Assembly (NCBI RefSeq): GCF_036345995.1
Contig: NZ_CP107796.1
Coordinates: 2,790,001 to 2,854,000, forward strand
From: Streptomyces sp. NBC_00557
GTDB taxonomy: Bacteria > Actinomycetota > Actinomycetes > Streptomycetales > Streptomycetaceae
Length of the DNA: 64,000 bases
Direction: 5' to 3'
Shown here: piece after piece, positions 52,980-62,565 of the stretch
Position numbering within the stretch: position 1 is the first letter of the stretch
Layout: every line of letters starts with the position of its first letter
The notes under the pieces: model-generated
The model's database searches: none
Seen by the model: only the letters and a program-made list of their open reading frames with translations
Told to the model about the DNA's origin: nothing
Translations under genes and position numbers: made by a program

Positions 52980-53300
52980 TCAGGCTGGATCACTCCAGGG
53001 TTCTGGCCCACGGAAGGCCCACATCAGGTGGTGCTGCGTCGTCTGCTTCCGGAATCCGGCACCGGCCGCCGCAAAGGCATAGGCCTGCGCCTGTGCCGCT
53101 ACCGCTTCCAGTGCCTTGGTCGGTCGCTCATTGCGCTCACGGACGGGAAGGCCCGCGAGAGCGTGGGAGGACGCCGGACGGACGGCACGAATGCCGGACA
53201 GACCGGTGCCCTGGTGGGAGGCGCCGAGCATGCACAGGGAGACGGCCGAGCGATCGGTCAGTTTGGCCGTGCTGGTGGTGCTGGTGTTGATGCTGATCAC
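52980..53300 (-). CDS. Upstream ORF in the wblC leader
   Basis: A 106-residue reading frame ends 22 bases before the attenuator stem. It is Ser/Thr/Ala-rich with no recognised domain; it ends HHLMWAFRGPEPWSDPA. Its place fits the leader peptide whose translation senses ribosome inhibition. An internal Met (residue 24, CMLGASHQ) could be the true start. On the minus strand a TTGCGC/TAGGTT pair near 53440-53415 resembles a promoter for it. Whether the whole 106 residues are made is uncertain. Confidence 0.55.
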   Translation of the reverse strand: MISINTSTTSTAKLTDRSAVSLCMLGASHQGTGLSGIRAVRPASSHALAGLPVRERNERPTKALEAVAAQAQAYAFAAAGAGFRKQTTQHHLMWAFRGPEPWSDPA

Positions 53301-53463
53301 TGGACTCGCCTCCTCTCGGCGTCTTGGGGACTGGGGTGAGCCAGTCCGTTCGGATGTGCAAGTACATCACGGAACCGGGGCCTTGGAGAAGGCCGCCGCT
53401 TCCGTGCCTAGAACCTATGGGGATTGCCGGGCCCGCGCAAACTATTTTTTCGACGAGTTCGCA

Positions 53464-55659
53464 TCAGTCGTCCTCGTCTCCGTCCCCGGTGTCTTGGCCT
53501 GCGCAGATGGCCAGAACGTCGGGTCCGTAGCTGCGCAGCTTGCGGCTGAGGACCCCTGGGATGCGGGAGAGTTCGGCGGGATTTTCCGGCCGCGCCTCGG
53601 CGATGGCCATGAGGGTGCGGTCGGTGAACACGCAGAAGTCGGGCTGTCCGGTGCGCTCGGCCTGAACCGCACGCCACTCCCGAAGCCGTTCGTAGAGTGC
53701 TTCGTCCATGTCCGAGGGGCAGTCCTCACAGCGCATCAGCTTCATCTCGCCGGCGTCGGTGAGGGTGCGGCCGCAGACCCGGCAGCGGGCGGGGCTGCGC
53801 TGGGCGCGCCGGGGGGCCGGGGTGGTGCTTCCGGCCGTTCCGTGCTCGACGCCTCCGGTGGTGGCGGCGCCTGTGTGGCCGACGGTGGCGGTGGTGCCGG
53901 GGCGCAGCCCGTCGAGGAAGCGGCTCGGTCTGCGGTTGGGCCGGCCGCCGGGCGAGCGGGACAGCGCCCAGGAAAGATGCAGCCGTTCCCGCGCCCGGGT
54001 GACGCCGACGTACAGGAGCCGGCGTTCCTCCTCGATCTGCTCGTCCGTTCGGGCGTAGCTGATGGGCAGCATGCCCTCGGCGATGCCGACGAGGAAGACG
54101 ACGTCCCATTCCAGGCCTTTGGCCGCGTGCAGGGAGGCGAGGGTGACGCCCTGGACGGTGGGGGCGTGCTGGGCGTTCGCCCGCTCGTCGAGTTCGGCGA
54201 CGAAGTCGGCGAGGGTGGCGCCGGGTCTGGCGGCGGCGAGGTCCTGGGCGAGGTTGACCAGGGCGGCGAGGGACTCCCAGCGCTCTCTGACCGCGCCGGA
54301 GCCGGCCGGGGGCTCGGTGGTCCAGCCCTCTCCGGACAGGACGGCACGGACCTGGGAGGGCAGATCCACGGCGTCGTTCAGCAGGGAGTCGTTGCCGCCG
54401 AAGCGGGCGGCGCCGCGCAGGGCGATGCCGGCCTTGCGGATCTCGGGCCGGTCGAAGAAGCGTTCGGCGCCGCGCAGTTGGTAGGGGACGCCGGCGTCGG
54501 CGAGGGCCTGCTCGTAGGTCTCGGACTGGGCGTTCGTACGGAACAGGACGGCGATCTCGGCGGCCGGGACGCCCGCGTCGATCAGCTCGCGGATGCGGCG
54601 GGCGGCGCCTTCGGCCTCGGCTGGCTCGTCGGTGTACTCGGTGTAGACGGGCTCGGGGCCGGAGGGGCGCTGGGAGATCAGTTCCAGCCGGTGGTCGGCG
54701 GCGCGTCCGCGAGCCTGGGCGAGCAGGCCGTTGGCGAGGCGGACCACCTGGGGGGTGGAGCGGTAGTCGCGGACGAGTTTGACGACGGTGGCGCCGGGGT
54801 GGCGGGCGCGGAAGTCGAGCAGGTGGTCGGGTGTTGCTCCGGTGAACGAGTAGATGGTCTGGCTGGCGTCGCCGACGACGCACAGGTTGTCGCGGTCGCC
54901 GAGCCACAGCTCCAGCAGCCGCTGCTGCAGGGGGCTGACGTCCTGGTACTCGTCGACGACGAAGTGCTGGTACTGGGCGCGGACCTGGTCGGCGATGTCG
55001 TGCCGGTCCTGGAGGATGGCGACGGTCAGCAGCAGGACGTCCTCGAAGTCGATCACGGAGCGGTCGCGCTTGAGGTCTTCGTAGGCCGCGTAGAGGTGGG
55101 CGATCTCGGCGGGGTCGCGCGGGGTCTCGCGGCCGGCCTTCGCGGCCGCGTACGGGTAGTCGGCGGGGATGGTCTGGGTGACCTTGGACCATTCGATCTC
55201 GGCGGTGACGTCCCGCAGCTCGCCCCGGTCGAGCCGGGTGCCCAGGCTCGCGGCGGCGTCGGCGACGAGCTGGATCTTGCGGTCGATGAGCCGGGGCATG
55301 CTGCCACCGATGGCTTTCGGCCAGAAGTACTGGAGCTGGCGCAGGGCGGCGGAGTGGAAGGTGCGGGCCTGGACGCCGTGGGCGCCGAGCTGGCGGAGCC
55401 GGCCGCGCATCTCGCCGGCGGCGCGGTTGGTGAAGGTGACGGCGAGGACGCTGGAGGGCTGGAGGATGCCGGCGCGTACGCCGTAGGCGATGCGGTGGGT
55501 GATGGCGCGGGTCTTGCCCGTGCCCGCTCCGGCCAGGACGCACACCGGGCCGTGCAGGGCGGTGGCGACCGCGCGCTGCTCGGGGTCGAGCCCGTCGAGC
55601 ACCGCGTCGGCGGATTCCGGTGCCTGCGGGAAGAGGGTGGAGTGCGTTGCTGCTGTCAC
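53464..55659 (-). CDS. uvrD2: ATP-dependent DNA helicase UvrD2
   Basis: A 731-residue superfamily 1A helicase. Motifs in order: LAGAGTGKTRAITHRIA (Walker A), TFTNRAAGEM (Ia), VDEYQDVSPLQQ (Walker B), GDASQTIYSFTGA (III), LVRDYRSTPQVV (IV), TLASLHAAKGLEWDVVFLVG (V) and LLYVGVTRARERL (VI). After a linker there is a four-Cys zinc region (CRVCG, CEDC) and a C-terminal HRDC domain (about 660-725), the arrangement of mycobacterial UvrD2. The GTG at 55659 is chosen as the last start before domain 1A; no ATG is near. It acts in DNA repair and is divergent from the mycoredoxin gene. Confidence 0.95.
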   Translation of the reverse strand: MTAATHSTLFPQAPESADAVLDGLDPEQRAVATALHGPVCVLAGAGTGKTRAITHRIAYGVRAGILQPSSVLAVTFTNRAAGEMRGRLRQLGAHGVQARTFHSAALRQLQYFWPKAIGGSMPRLIDRKIQLVADAAASLGTRLDRGELRDVTAEIEWSKVTQTIPADYPYAAAKAGRETPRDPAEIAHLYAAYEDLKRDRSVIDFEDVLLLTVAILQDRHDIADQVRAQYQHFVVDEYQDVSPLQQRLLELWLGDRDNLCVVGDASQTIYSFTGATPDHLLDFRARHPGATVVKLVRDYRSTPQVVRLANGLLAQARGRAADHRLELISQRPSGPEPVYTEYTDEPAEAEGAARRIRELIDAGVPAAEIAVLFRTNAQSETYEQALADAGVPYQLRGAERFFDRPEIRKAGIALRGAARFGGNDSLLNDAVDLPSQVRAVLSGEGWTTEPPAGSGAVRERWESLAALVNLAQDLAAARPGATLADFVAELDERANAQHAPTVQGVTLASLHAAKGLEWDVVFLVGIAEGMLPISYARTDEQIEEERRLLYVGVTRARERLHLSWALSRSPGGRPNRRPSRFLDGLRPGTTATVGHTGAATTGGVEHGTAGSTTPAPRRAQRSPARCRVCGRTLTDAGEMKLMRCEDCPSDMDEALYERLREWRAVQAERTGQPDFCVFTDRTLMAIAEARPENPAELSRIPGVLSRKLRSYGPDVLAICAGQDTGDGDEDD

Positions 55660-55897
55660 ACGGCCATGCTGCCAGGTCGCCCGGGACTGCCGTGCCGGTT
55701 GTCCACAGGCGGGCACGGATAGTCGTACCAATGCGGCAGGCGTCACAGCGGCCTGTGGATATCCCGGGGTGGCAGGAAACCCCGTCCGTAACGGTCGGCG
55801 GCCGGATGGCGTGGATACCCCGGGTGGGAATGGCCGGCGGCTCGCGTGCGTTCCCTCCCCGTACGACTTTCCGAGCTGCCTGAGGAGCGCGAGAGAC

Positions 55898-56140
55898 ATG
55901 CAGGGCACTGTGACGATGTACAGCACCACTTGGTGCGGGTACTGCCGGCGGCTGAAGAGCCAGCTGGACCGGGAGGGCATCGCCTACACCGAGATCAACA
56001 TCGAGCAGGACCCCGAGTCCGCCGCTTTCGTGGAGAAGGCGAACGGCGGAAACCAGACGGTCCCGACCGTGCTCTTCGCGGACGGCACGACGCTGACGAA
56101 CCCGTCGCTCGCCCAGGTGAAGCAGAAGCTCGCGGCGTGA
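55898..56140 (+). CDS. mrx1: Mycoredoxin (glutaredoxin-like Mrx1)
   Basis: An 80-residue glutaredoxin-fold protein that reduces mycothiol-protein mixed disulfides. The active site is WCGYC (residues 12-16) and the cis-Pro loop is QTVPTVLF. ATG at 55898 with a GAGCGCGAGAG ribosome-binding region. The gene is beside uvrD2 as in mycobacteria. It belongs functionally with the SigR thiol response, yet I see no SigR-type promoter in the 238-base gap, which has only two DnaA-box-like TGTGGA/TCCACA words. Confidence 0.94.
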   Translation: MQGTVTMYSTTWCGYCRRLKSQLDREGIAYTEINIEQDPESAAFVEKANGGNQTVPTVLFADGTTLTNPSLAQVKQKLAA

Positions 56141-56174
56141 CGCCCCGCGGGTGTCCGCGGTGAGCGCAGCCGAG

Positions 56175-56209
56175 CAGGGCGGCCCCTGACCTGATCAGGG
56201 GCCGCCCTG
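56175..56209. terminator. Bidirectional terminator after mycoredoxin
   Basis: A 15-base perfect stem, CAGGGCGGCCCCTGA with TCAGGGGCCGCCCTG, and a five-base loop lie between the convergent mycoredoxin and nudC genes, followed by TCGTGTT. Confidence 0.85.
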
Positions 56210-56247
56210 TCGTGTTCCGGCCCTGCCGCGGGCGACGGGAGTGCGGG

Positions 56248-57192
56248 TCACACGAAGCTGCGCGTCGGCAGCGGCTTGCCGTACCACATCTCGATCAGGC
56301 GGGCGGCGATGGAGATGCCGTAGGGCGGCAGCACCTCGCCGGACTCGAAGGCGTCGTGGAGTTCCTCGCGGGAGAACCAGCGGGCCTCGTGGATCTCGTC
56401 GCCGTCGACGTCGATCTCGGTGGTGGTGGCGCGGGCCATGAAGCCGAGCATCAGGCTGGAGGGGAAGGGCCAGGGCTGGCTGGCCACGTACTCCACGTCC
56501 CCCACGGTGACGCCGACCTCTTCGGACACCTCGCGGCGCACGGCCTGCTCGATGGACTCGCCGGGTTCGACGAAGCCGGCGAGCGTGGAGAAGCGGCCCT
56601 CGGGCCAGTGGACCTGCCGGCCGAGCAGGATGCGGTCGTCCGCGTCGGTCACGGCCATGATCACGGCCGGGTCGGTGCGCGGGTAGTGCTCGGCGCCGCA
56701 GGCCGGGCAGCGGCGGATGTGGCCGGCGGCGGCGATGACCGTGCGTTCGCCGCAGCGGGAGCAGAAGCGGTGGGTGCGCTGCCAGTTCTCCAGGCCGACC
56801 GCGTGCACCATCAGCCCGATGTCGCGGGCCGAGAGGAGCAGGCCTGCCTCACGCAGCCCGGCGGGGCGGGCGGACTGGTCGATGCGGCCGGGCAGCGAGT
56901 CCTTCTGCAGCGCGAAGTAGCTGACGCCGTCCTCGTCGATGCCGAGGAAGTAGCGGTGCGCCTCGGTGAGCGGGGCCTCGAACGACGGCGTCATGACGAG
57001 TTCGGTCCGGCCGTCCGGTGTCTCGTCGATGAGCACCTGGCCGCCGGAGACCACGAAGCAGCGGGTCGTGGGGTGGCTCCACGCCGCCGCGAGCCAGGCC
57101 TCGTCGAGCCGGTGGTGGGCGGCGCGGTCGATGCCGCTCGGGGCGGTCAGCGAGATGGGTCGGTCGGCGGTGTCGTCGGTCCAGGTGGTCAC
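56248..57192 (-). CDS. nudC: NAD(+) diphosphatase NudC (Nudix)
   Basis: A 314-residue Nudix enzyme that hydrolyses NADH/NAD+ to NMN(H) and AMP and can remove NAD caps from RNA. A zinc ribbon (CSRCG, CPACG) precedes the Nudix box GFVEPGESIEQAVRREVSEEVG, and the NADH-specific array SQPWPFPSSLM follows 20 residues later. The GTG at 57192 (MTTWTDD) is chosen; longer in-frame extension upstream is low complexity. Located next to uvrD2, mrx1 and adnAB as in mycobacteria. Confidence 0.95.
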   Translation of the reverse strand: MTTWTDDTADRPISLTAPSGIDRAAHHRLDEAWLAAAWSHPTTRCFVVSGGQVLIDETPDGRTELVMTPSFEAPLTEAHRYFLGIDEDGVSYFALQKDSLPGRIDQSARPAGLREAGLLLSARDIGLMVHAVGLENWQRTHRFCSRCGERTVIAAAGHIRRCPACGAEHYPRTDPAVIMAVTDADDRILLGRQVHWPEGRFSTLAGFVEPGESIEQAVRREVSEEVGVTVGDVEYVASQPWPFPSSLMLGFMARATTTEIDVDGDEIHEARWFSREELHDAFESGEVLPPYGISIAARLIEMWYGKPLPTRSFV

Positions 57193-57334
57193 GGATGCTT
57201 CCAATCCCCCAGTGCGGCGGTTCGTTCGGCGGGCGGTTCGGCGGGACGTGGGCGGCAGGCCACCGGGCCGGGCGGGCGGGACGGTCCTTCCAGTGTGCCC
57301 CGCGCACGGTGCCCTCCCGTACGGCGCCGGCCGG

Positions 57335-58738
57335 TCAGGGCGCGGTGCGCCAGTGCTCGGCCAGGTCGCCCCAGAGGTAGGCGCTGGTCTCGACACCCTT
57401 GAGGAGGAGGTCCAGCTCCACCTTCTCGTTCGGGGCGTGCCAGCCGTCGGAGGGGACGGAGATGCCCAGGAAGAGCACCGGGGCGCCAAGCACTTCCTGC
57501 AGGTCGGCGGCGGGTCCGGAGCCTCCTTCGCGGGTGAAGCGGACCGGTTTTCCGAAGGCGCGGCCCATGGCGCGGACCACGGACTGCAGCGCGGGGTGGT
57601 CGAGCGGGGTCAGGCACGGACGGGTGGCCGCACCGAAGTGGATCTCGTGCCGGATCCCGGCGGGCACCTGCTCCTCGGCCCAGGCGCGGACGGCCTTCTC
57701 GAGGTGCTCGGGGTCCTGGCCTGCGACCATCCGGAAGGACAGCTTCACCATGGCCGAGGACGGGATGATCGTCTTGCTGCCGGGGCCCTGGTAGCCGCCG
57801 CCGATGCCGTTGACCTCGGCGGTCGGGCGGGCCCAGATGCGTTCGAGGGTGCTGTATCCGGCCTCGCCGTGGGTGGCTCGGGACTTGGCGGTCTCCAGCC
57901 AGCGCTCCTCGTCGAAGGGCAGCTCGGCGAACAGCTCGCGCTCGCGGTCGGTCAGCTCGACGATGCCGTCGTAGAAGCCGGGGATGGCCACGCGCGCGTG
58001 CTCGTCGTGCAGGGCGGCGACCAGGCGGGCGGCGGACGTGGCCGGGTTGGGTACGGCGCCGCCGAAGGAGCCGGAGTGGATGTCCTGGTCGGGGCCGTAC
58101 AGCCGGATCTCGCACTCGGCGAGGCCGCGCATGCCGGTGCAGACGGTCGGGGTGTCCTCGGACCACATGCCGGTGTCGGAGACGACCACGGCGTCGGCGG
58201 CGAGCCGTGCCGCGTGCTCCTCGACCAGGGCGCGGAAGTGCGGGGAGCCGGACTCCTCCTCGCCCTCGATCAGCAGCTTCAGGTGGACCGCGGGGGCTGT
58301 GCGGCCGGTGGCGGCGAGGTGGGCGCGGACGCCGAGTGTGTGGAAGAACACCTGGCCCTTGTCGTCGGCGGCCCCGCGCGCGTAGAGGCGGTTTCCGCGG
58401 ACGACCGGTTCGAAGGGGTCGCTGTCCCAGCCGTCCTCGCGGGCGGCGGGCTGCACGTCGTGGTGGCCGTAGACGAGGACGGTGGGCGCCTCGGGGTCGT
58501 CCGAGGGCCACTCGGCGAAGACGGCCGGGGCGCCGGGGGTTTGCCAGACCTCGGCGGTGGGGAAGCCGGTCTCCTTGAGCTTGGCGGCGAGCCAGTCGGC
58601 GCTGCGCCGTACATCGGGGGCGTGGTCGGGCTGGGCCGACACGGAGGGGATGCGCAGCCATGCGGCGAGGTCGTCGAGGAAGGCGGCGCGGTGCTGTTCG
58701 ATGTACGTGCGGACGGCGCTGTCCGGGGTCTGGCTCAT
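57335..58738 (-). CDS. M20-family dipeptidase
   Basis: A 467-residue zinc metallopeptidase of the M20 family (dipeptidase/CNDP type). The metal ligands are seen in LVYGHHDVQP, YARGAADDKGQ (bridging Asp), EGEEESGS (catalytic Glu and ligand), VVVSDTGM and the late His. A dimerisation/lid domain lies around residues 215-360. It probably cleaves dipeptides or cyclised peptide products in the cytoplasm. The ATG at 58738 (MSQTPDS) starts the conserved part. It ends 142 bases before the start of nudC, which lies downstream on the same strand. Confidence 0.92.
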   Translation of the reverse strand: MSQTPDSAVRTYIEQHRAAFLDDLAAWLRIPSVSAQPDHAPDVRRSADWLAAKLKETGFPTAEVWQTPGAPAVFAEWPSDDPEAPTVLVYGHHDVQPAAREDGWDSDPFEPVVRGNRLYARGAADDKGQVFFHTLGVRAHLAATGRTAPAVHLKLLIEGEEESGSPHFRALVEEHAARLAADAVVVSDTGMWSEDTPTVCTGMRGLAECEIRLYGPDQDIHSGSFGGAVPNPATSAARLVAALHDEHARVAIPGFYDGIVELTDRERELFAELPFDEERWLETAKSRATHGEAGYSTLERIWARPTAEVNGIGGGYQGPGSKTIIPSSAMVKLSFRMVAGQDPEHLEKAVRAWAEEQVPAGIRHEIHFGAATRPCLTPLDHPALQSVVRAMGRAFGKPVRFTREGGSGPAADLQEVLGAPVLFLGISVPSDGWHAPNEKVELDLLLKGVETSAYLWGDLAEHWRTAP

Positions 58739-58791
58739 GCTCACGAGCCTATCGGCCCGCACCGACATCCTCGGCGGGCGGTTCGTCACAC

Positions 58792-61700
58792 TCAGACCAC
58801 ACGGTGCGCCGTTTCGGAGTCTTCCGCTCCGGTGCCGTCGCCGAGAAGCCGCTCCAGCGCGGCCCGGTCCGGCAGATCCTGCGGCCGTACCACCTCGCCG
58901 GTGCGTACGTACAGGAAGGCGGCCGTGACCGACTCGGGCGGGACGCCCTGCTGCTCGGCCCAGGCCAGCCGGTACACGGCGAGCTGGAGCGGGTCGGCGC
59001 TGCGGGTACGGCCGGTCTTCCAGTCGACGATCTCGTACGTGGCCGTGTCACCGTCGCCGTGCTTGTAGACGGCGTCGATGCGGCCGCGTACGACACGGCC
59101 GGCGAGGGTGAGCTGGAAGGGCGCCTCGACCCGGTAGGGGGTGCGCCGGGCGTACTCGGTGCGTTCGAATGCCTCCTTCAGCGCCTCCAGGTCGTGTTCG
59201 TCGGCGATCTCGGCGTCGCTGCCGGGCAGCTCGTCGGGCTCGAGCAGGGGCAGTGTCAGTTCCTCGAAGCGGGATTCGACCCAGGCGTGGAAACGGGTGC
59301 CCCGGCGCGCGGCCGGTTGCGGGGGGCGTGGCATGGGGCGTGCGAGTTCCTGTGCGAGCCCGTCGGGGTCCTCGGCCAGGCGCAGCAGCTGGGACGCGGT
59401 GAGCGTGGCGGGCAACGGGACCTCGGTGACGGCCTGCCGGGCGCGCAGCAGCTCTCCGGTCAGCGCGTCCAGATCACGGTCCCAGGAGGCGACGGTACGG
59501 GCCTCCTCAGGGGTGAGTCCGGCCGGGCGTCGCGACTCGGCGGGGGGCTCGCCGCGCCCCGGGGCGGGCGCCTGGTGCGGGACGGTGGGCCGGTTTGCGC
59601 TCCGGGCTTCCGGCTCGGCCGGGCCGTCCGGGGCAGGGGCGGGCGTGGCGTACGGCGGTTCCTCGTCGGCACCGGCGGCGGTCTCGCCGTACGGCACGCC
59701 GGTGCTGCCCTCTTCGTACGGCAGGTCGTCGTACGGGAAACCGGCGTCGGCGTACGGCTGCTCGTCGTACGGGAAGTCGGCTTCGCCGTACGGAGTGTCA
59801 CTGTCCGCGTACGGGTCGTCGTAGGGGTCGTCGTCCGGGGGCGGGGGCCACTCCGGGTCGTCGGGGACGGCGGTGTCGTGGGCGGAGGGCGGGCGGCCGC
59901 TGCCAGGGGCGGCGAGGGCGTCCAGGTGGGCGAGGACGGTCTCGGCGGCCGCGCGGCGGCGGGCCAGGGCGTCGGCGTCCAGCGGCAGCGGCCACACCTG
60001 GTCGGCGCCGGCCCTGTGCAGCGCGGGGTTCTCCTCGTCCTCGGCGGGCTCCTCCGCCCAGGCCTCGATCTCGCCGTGCCCGGCGACGCAGTGGTCGTGC
60101 AGGGCCTGGAGGAAGCCGGAGGGGCCGCGCGGCTTCTTCTGGCTGGGCCCCCACCAGTGGCCGGAGCCGAGCAGCAGGGAGCGGGGCCGGGTGAAGGTGA
60201 CGTAGCCGAGGCGGAGTTCCTCGGTGTGCTGGTGGTCCTTCATGGCCTCGTGGAAGGCCTTCATGCCGCGCGCGTCCCAGCTGTCGACGTCGGGCAGGGT
60301 GTCGCTGTCGCCGCGCAGGGCGTGCGGCACCACCTTTGCCTGCGCCGTCCACTTCTCGCGGCCCTGCGCGCTGGGGAACGTGCCCTTGACCAGGCCGGGA
60401 ACCGCCACGACGTCCCACTCCAGGCCCTTGGACTTGTGGGCAGTGAGCACCTTGACGGTGTTCTCGCCGCCCGGGAGCGCGTTGTCGAGGCCCTTCTCGT
60501 ACTGCGCGGCGGTGCGCAGGAAACCGAGGAAGGCGAGGAGGGTGGCCTCCGCGTCGCTCGCCGCGAAGGAGGCGGCGACGTCCAGGAAGTTGGACAGCGT
60601 CTCGCGGCGGCGTGCGGCCAGGGCATGCGGGGACGCCGACAGCTCCACCTCCAGGCCGGTGACGGCGAGGACGCGGTGGAGCACGTCCATCAGCGGGTCG
60701 GACAGCGAGCGGCGCAGGTCGCGCAGCTCGGCGGCCAGGCGGGCGAAGCGCACGCGCGCGTCCGGCGAGAACGGCAGCCCGTCGTCGTCCGCCTCGGCGT
60801 CCATGGGCGCTTCGAGGAAGGTGTCGAGGGCGTCCGCGAGCGATATCACCTCGGCCGGATCGACGCCTTCGACGGCGGCGGCGAGCCGGCGGTCCGGGTC
60901 GTCGGCGCCGTCCACGCGCGCGTGGGCGACCAGCAGGCGGGCGCGGCGGCCCAGCAGGGCGAGGTCGCGGGGGCCGATGCGCCAGCGTGGTCCGGTCAGC
61001 AGACGCACCAGGGAGGCGTTGGCGCCCGGGTCCTGCAGGACCTCGCAGACCGCGACGAGGTCGGCGACCTCGGGCAGGTGCAGCAGCCCGGACAGGCCGA
61101 CCACCTCGACGGGGACGTCCCGGGCCACGAGGGCGCCCTGGATCTCGGCGAAGTCGGTGGCCGTACGGCACAGCACGGCGATCTCGCCGGGGGGTGTGCC
61201 CGTGCGCACGAGGTGGGCGATGGAGTCGGCGAGCCAGTCGAGTTCCTCGGCGTGGGTGCGCAGCAGGGCGCAGCGGACCATGCCGTCGTACTCGGCGCCG
61301 GAGGCCGGGCGAAGGGCCTCCACGCCCGCGTGCATGGCGCGCAGCGGTTCGGCGAGACCGTTGGCGAGGTCGAGGAGGCGGCCGCCGCTGCGGCGGTTCT
61401 CGCTGAGCGCCTGCCGGGTGGCGGGGCGGCCGTCGGCGTGCGGGAAGTGCGCGGGGAAGTCGTCCAGGTTGGCGACGGAGGCGCCGCGCCAGCCGTAGAT
61501 CGCCTGGCAGGGGTCGCCGACCGCGGTCACGGCATGGCCCGTGCCGCCGCCGAAGAGGCCCGCCAGCAGGACGCGCTGGGCCACGGAGGTGTCCTGGTAC
61601 TCGTCCAGGAGGACCACGCGGAACTCCTCGCGCAGCAGCCGGCCGACCTCGGGGATGCGGGCGAGGCGGGCGGACAGGGCGATCTGGTCGCCGAAGTCGA

Positions 61701-62469
61701 GCAGGTCGCGCTCGCGTTTGGCCGTCCGGTAGCGGCGGACGAGGTCGGCCAGTTCGCGGCGGGCGGCGGCCGTCTCGGGGACCTTGCGCAGGTCGGCGTT
61801 GGTGAGCTTGGCGCCCTGGAGGGTGTGCAGCAGATCCGCGTCCCAGGCACGCAGTTCCTCGGGCTCGACGAGGTGCTCGGCGAGTTCGGAGTCGAGGGCG
61901 AGCAGGTCGCTGACCAGGTCGGCGAAGGAGCGGGTCAGCGCGGGGTAGGGGCCGGGGGCCTCGCGGAGCACGCGCGCGGCGAGCTGGTAGCGGGTGGCGT
62001 CGGCGAGGAGCCGGGAGGTGGGCTCCAGGCCGAGACGCAGGCCGTGGTCGGTGAGGAGGCGGCCGGCGAAGGCGTGGTACGTGGAGATCAGCGGCTCGCC
62101 CGGCGGGTTGTCCGGGTCCGGCCGGAAGAAGTCGGCGCCGGGCGCCGCCGTCGCGGGATGGCGGTCGGGTGACGGGAGGGCGTCCGGATCGGTGACGCCG
62201 GCCTTGATCAGCGCCTTGCGGACGCGTTCGGCCAGCTCACCGGCCGCCTTGTTGGTGAAGGTCAGGCCGAGGACCTGCTCGGGGGCGACCTGGCCGGTGC
62301 CGACCAGCCAGACGACGCGCGCGGCCATCACGGTGGTCTTGCCCGAACCGGCTCCGGCCACGATCACCTGCGGGGCGGGCGGCGCGGTGATGCAGGCCGT
62401 CTGCTCCGGGGTGAACGGGATGCCGAGGAGCTCTTTGAGCTGCTCGGGGTCGGTGATACGGGCGGGCAT
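58792..62469 (-). CDS. adnB: AdnB, helicase-nuclease subunit of the AdnAB recombinase complex
   Basis: A 1225-residue protein joining a UvrD-like motor (about 1-800) to a RecB-like PD-(D/E)xK nuclease (about 1060-1200). Motor motifs include VAGAGSGKTTVMAARVV, LDEYQDTSVAQRVL, GDPCQAIYGWRGAS, TAHKSKGLEWDVVAVPG and LGYVTFTRPRSLLL. The nuclease core is RGRIDAVYKHG with EIVDWKTGRT. AdnAB resects double-strand ends in actinobacteria. Residues about 875-930 hold a Tyr/Asp-rich repeat (DDDPYDDPYADSDTPYG and further PY boxes), absent from a plain helicase. ATG at 62469. adnA lies upstream. Confidence 0.93.
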   Translation of the reverse strand: MPARITDPEQLKELLGIPFTPEQTACITAPPAPQVIVAGAGSGKTTVMAARVVWLVGTGQVAPEQVLGLTFTNKAAGELAERVRKALIKAGVTDPDALPSPDRHPATAAPGADFFRPDPDNPPGEPLISTYHAFAGRLLTDHGLRLGLEPTSRLLADATRYQLAARVLREAPGPYPALTRSFADLVSDLLALDSELAEHLVEPEELRAWDADLLHTLQGAKLTNADLRKVPETAAARRELADLVRRYRTAKRERDLLDFGDQIALSARLARIPEVGRLLREEFRVVLLDEYQDTSVAQRVLLAGLFGGGTGHAVTAVGDPCQAIYGWRGASVANLDDFPAHFPHADGRPATRQALSENRRSGGRLLDLANGLAEPLRAMHAGVEALRPASGAEYDGMVRCALLRTHAEELDWLADSIAHLVRTGTPPGEIAVLCRTATDFAEIQGALVARDVPVEVVGLSGLLHLPEVADLVAVCEVLQDPGANASLVRLLTGPRWRIGPRDLALLGRRARLLVAHARVDGADDPDRRLAAAVEGVDPAEVISLADALDTFLEAPMDAEADDDGLPFSPDARVRFARLAAELRDLRRSLSDPLMDVLHRVLAVTGLEVELSASPHALAARRRETLSNFLDVAASFAASDAEATLLAFLGFLRTAAQYEKGLDNALPGGENTVKVLTAHKSKGLEWDVVAVPGLVKGTFPSAQGREKWTAQAKVVPHALRGDSDTLPDVDSWDARGMKAFHEAMKDHQHTEELRLGYVTFTRPRSLLLGSGHWWGPSQKKPRGPSGFLQALHDHCVAGHGEIEAWAEEPAEDEENPALHRAGADQVWPLPLDADALARRRAAAETVLAHLDALAAPGSGRPPSAHDTAVPDDPEWPPPPDDDPYDDPYADSDTPYGEADFPYDEQPYADAGFPYDDLPYEEGSTGVPYGETAAGADEEPPYATPAPAPDGPAEPEARSANRPTVPHQAPAPGRGEPPAESRRPAGLTPEEARTVASWDRDLDALTGELLRARQAVTEVPLPATLTASQLLRLAEDPDGLAQELARPMPRPPQPAARRGTRFHAWVESRFEELTLPLLEPDELPGSDAEIADEHDLEALKEAFERTEYARRTPYRVEAPFQLTLAGRVVRGRIDAVYKHGDGDTATYEIVDWKTGRTRSADPLQLAVYRLAWAEQQGVPPESVTAAFLYVRTGEVVRPQDLPDRAALERLLGDGTGAEDSETAHRVV

Positions 62470-62565
62470 GTCGAAAGAGGCTAGCGGCGGCCACTGACAG
62501 CCGAGGACGCATACACCCGGCGCGGAGGAAGAAGCGCAGGTCAACCCGTATGGTGCGGTCCCGTG

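Noticed and set aside
55660..55897. Possible SigR promoter before mycoredoxin
   Set aside because: No GGAAT with 18 bases to GTT was found; a GGAAAC word lacks a correct partner.
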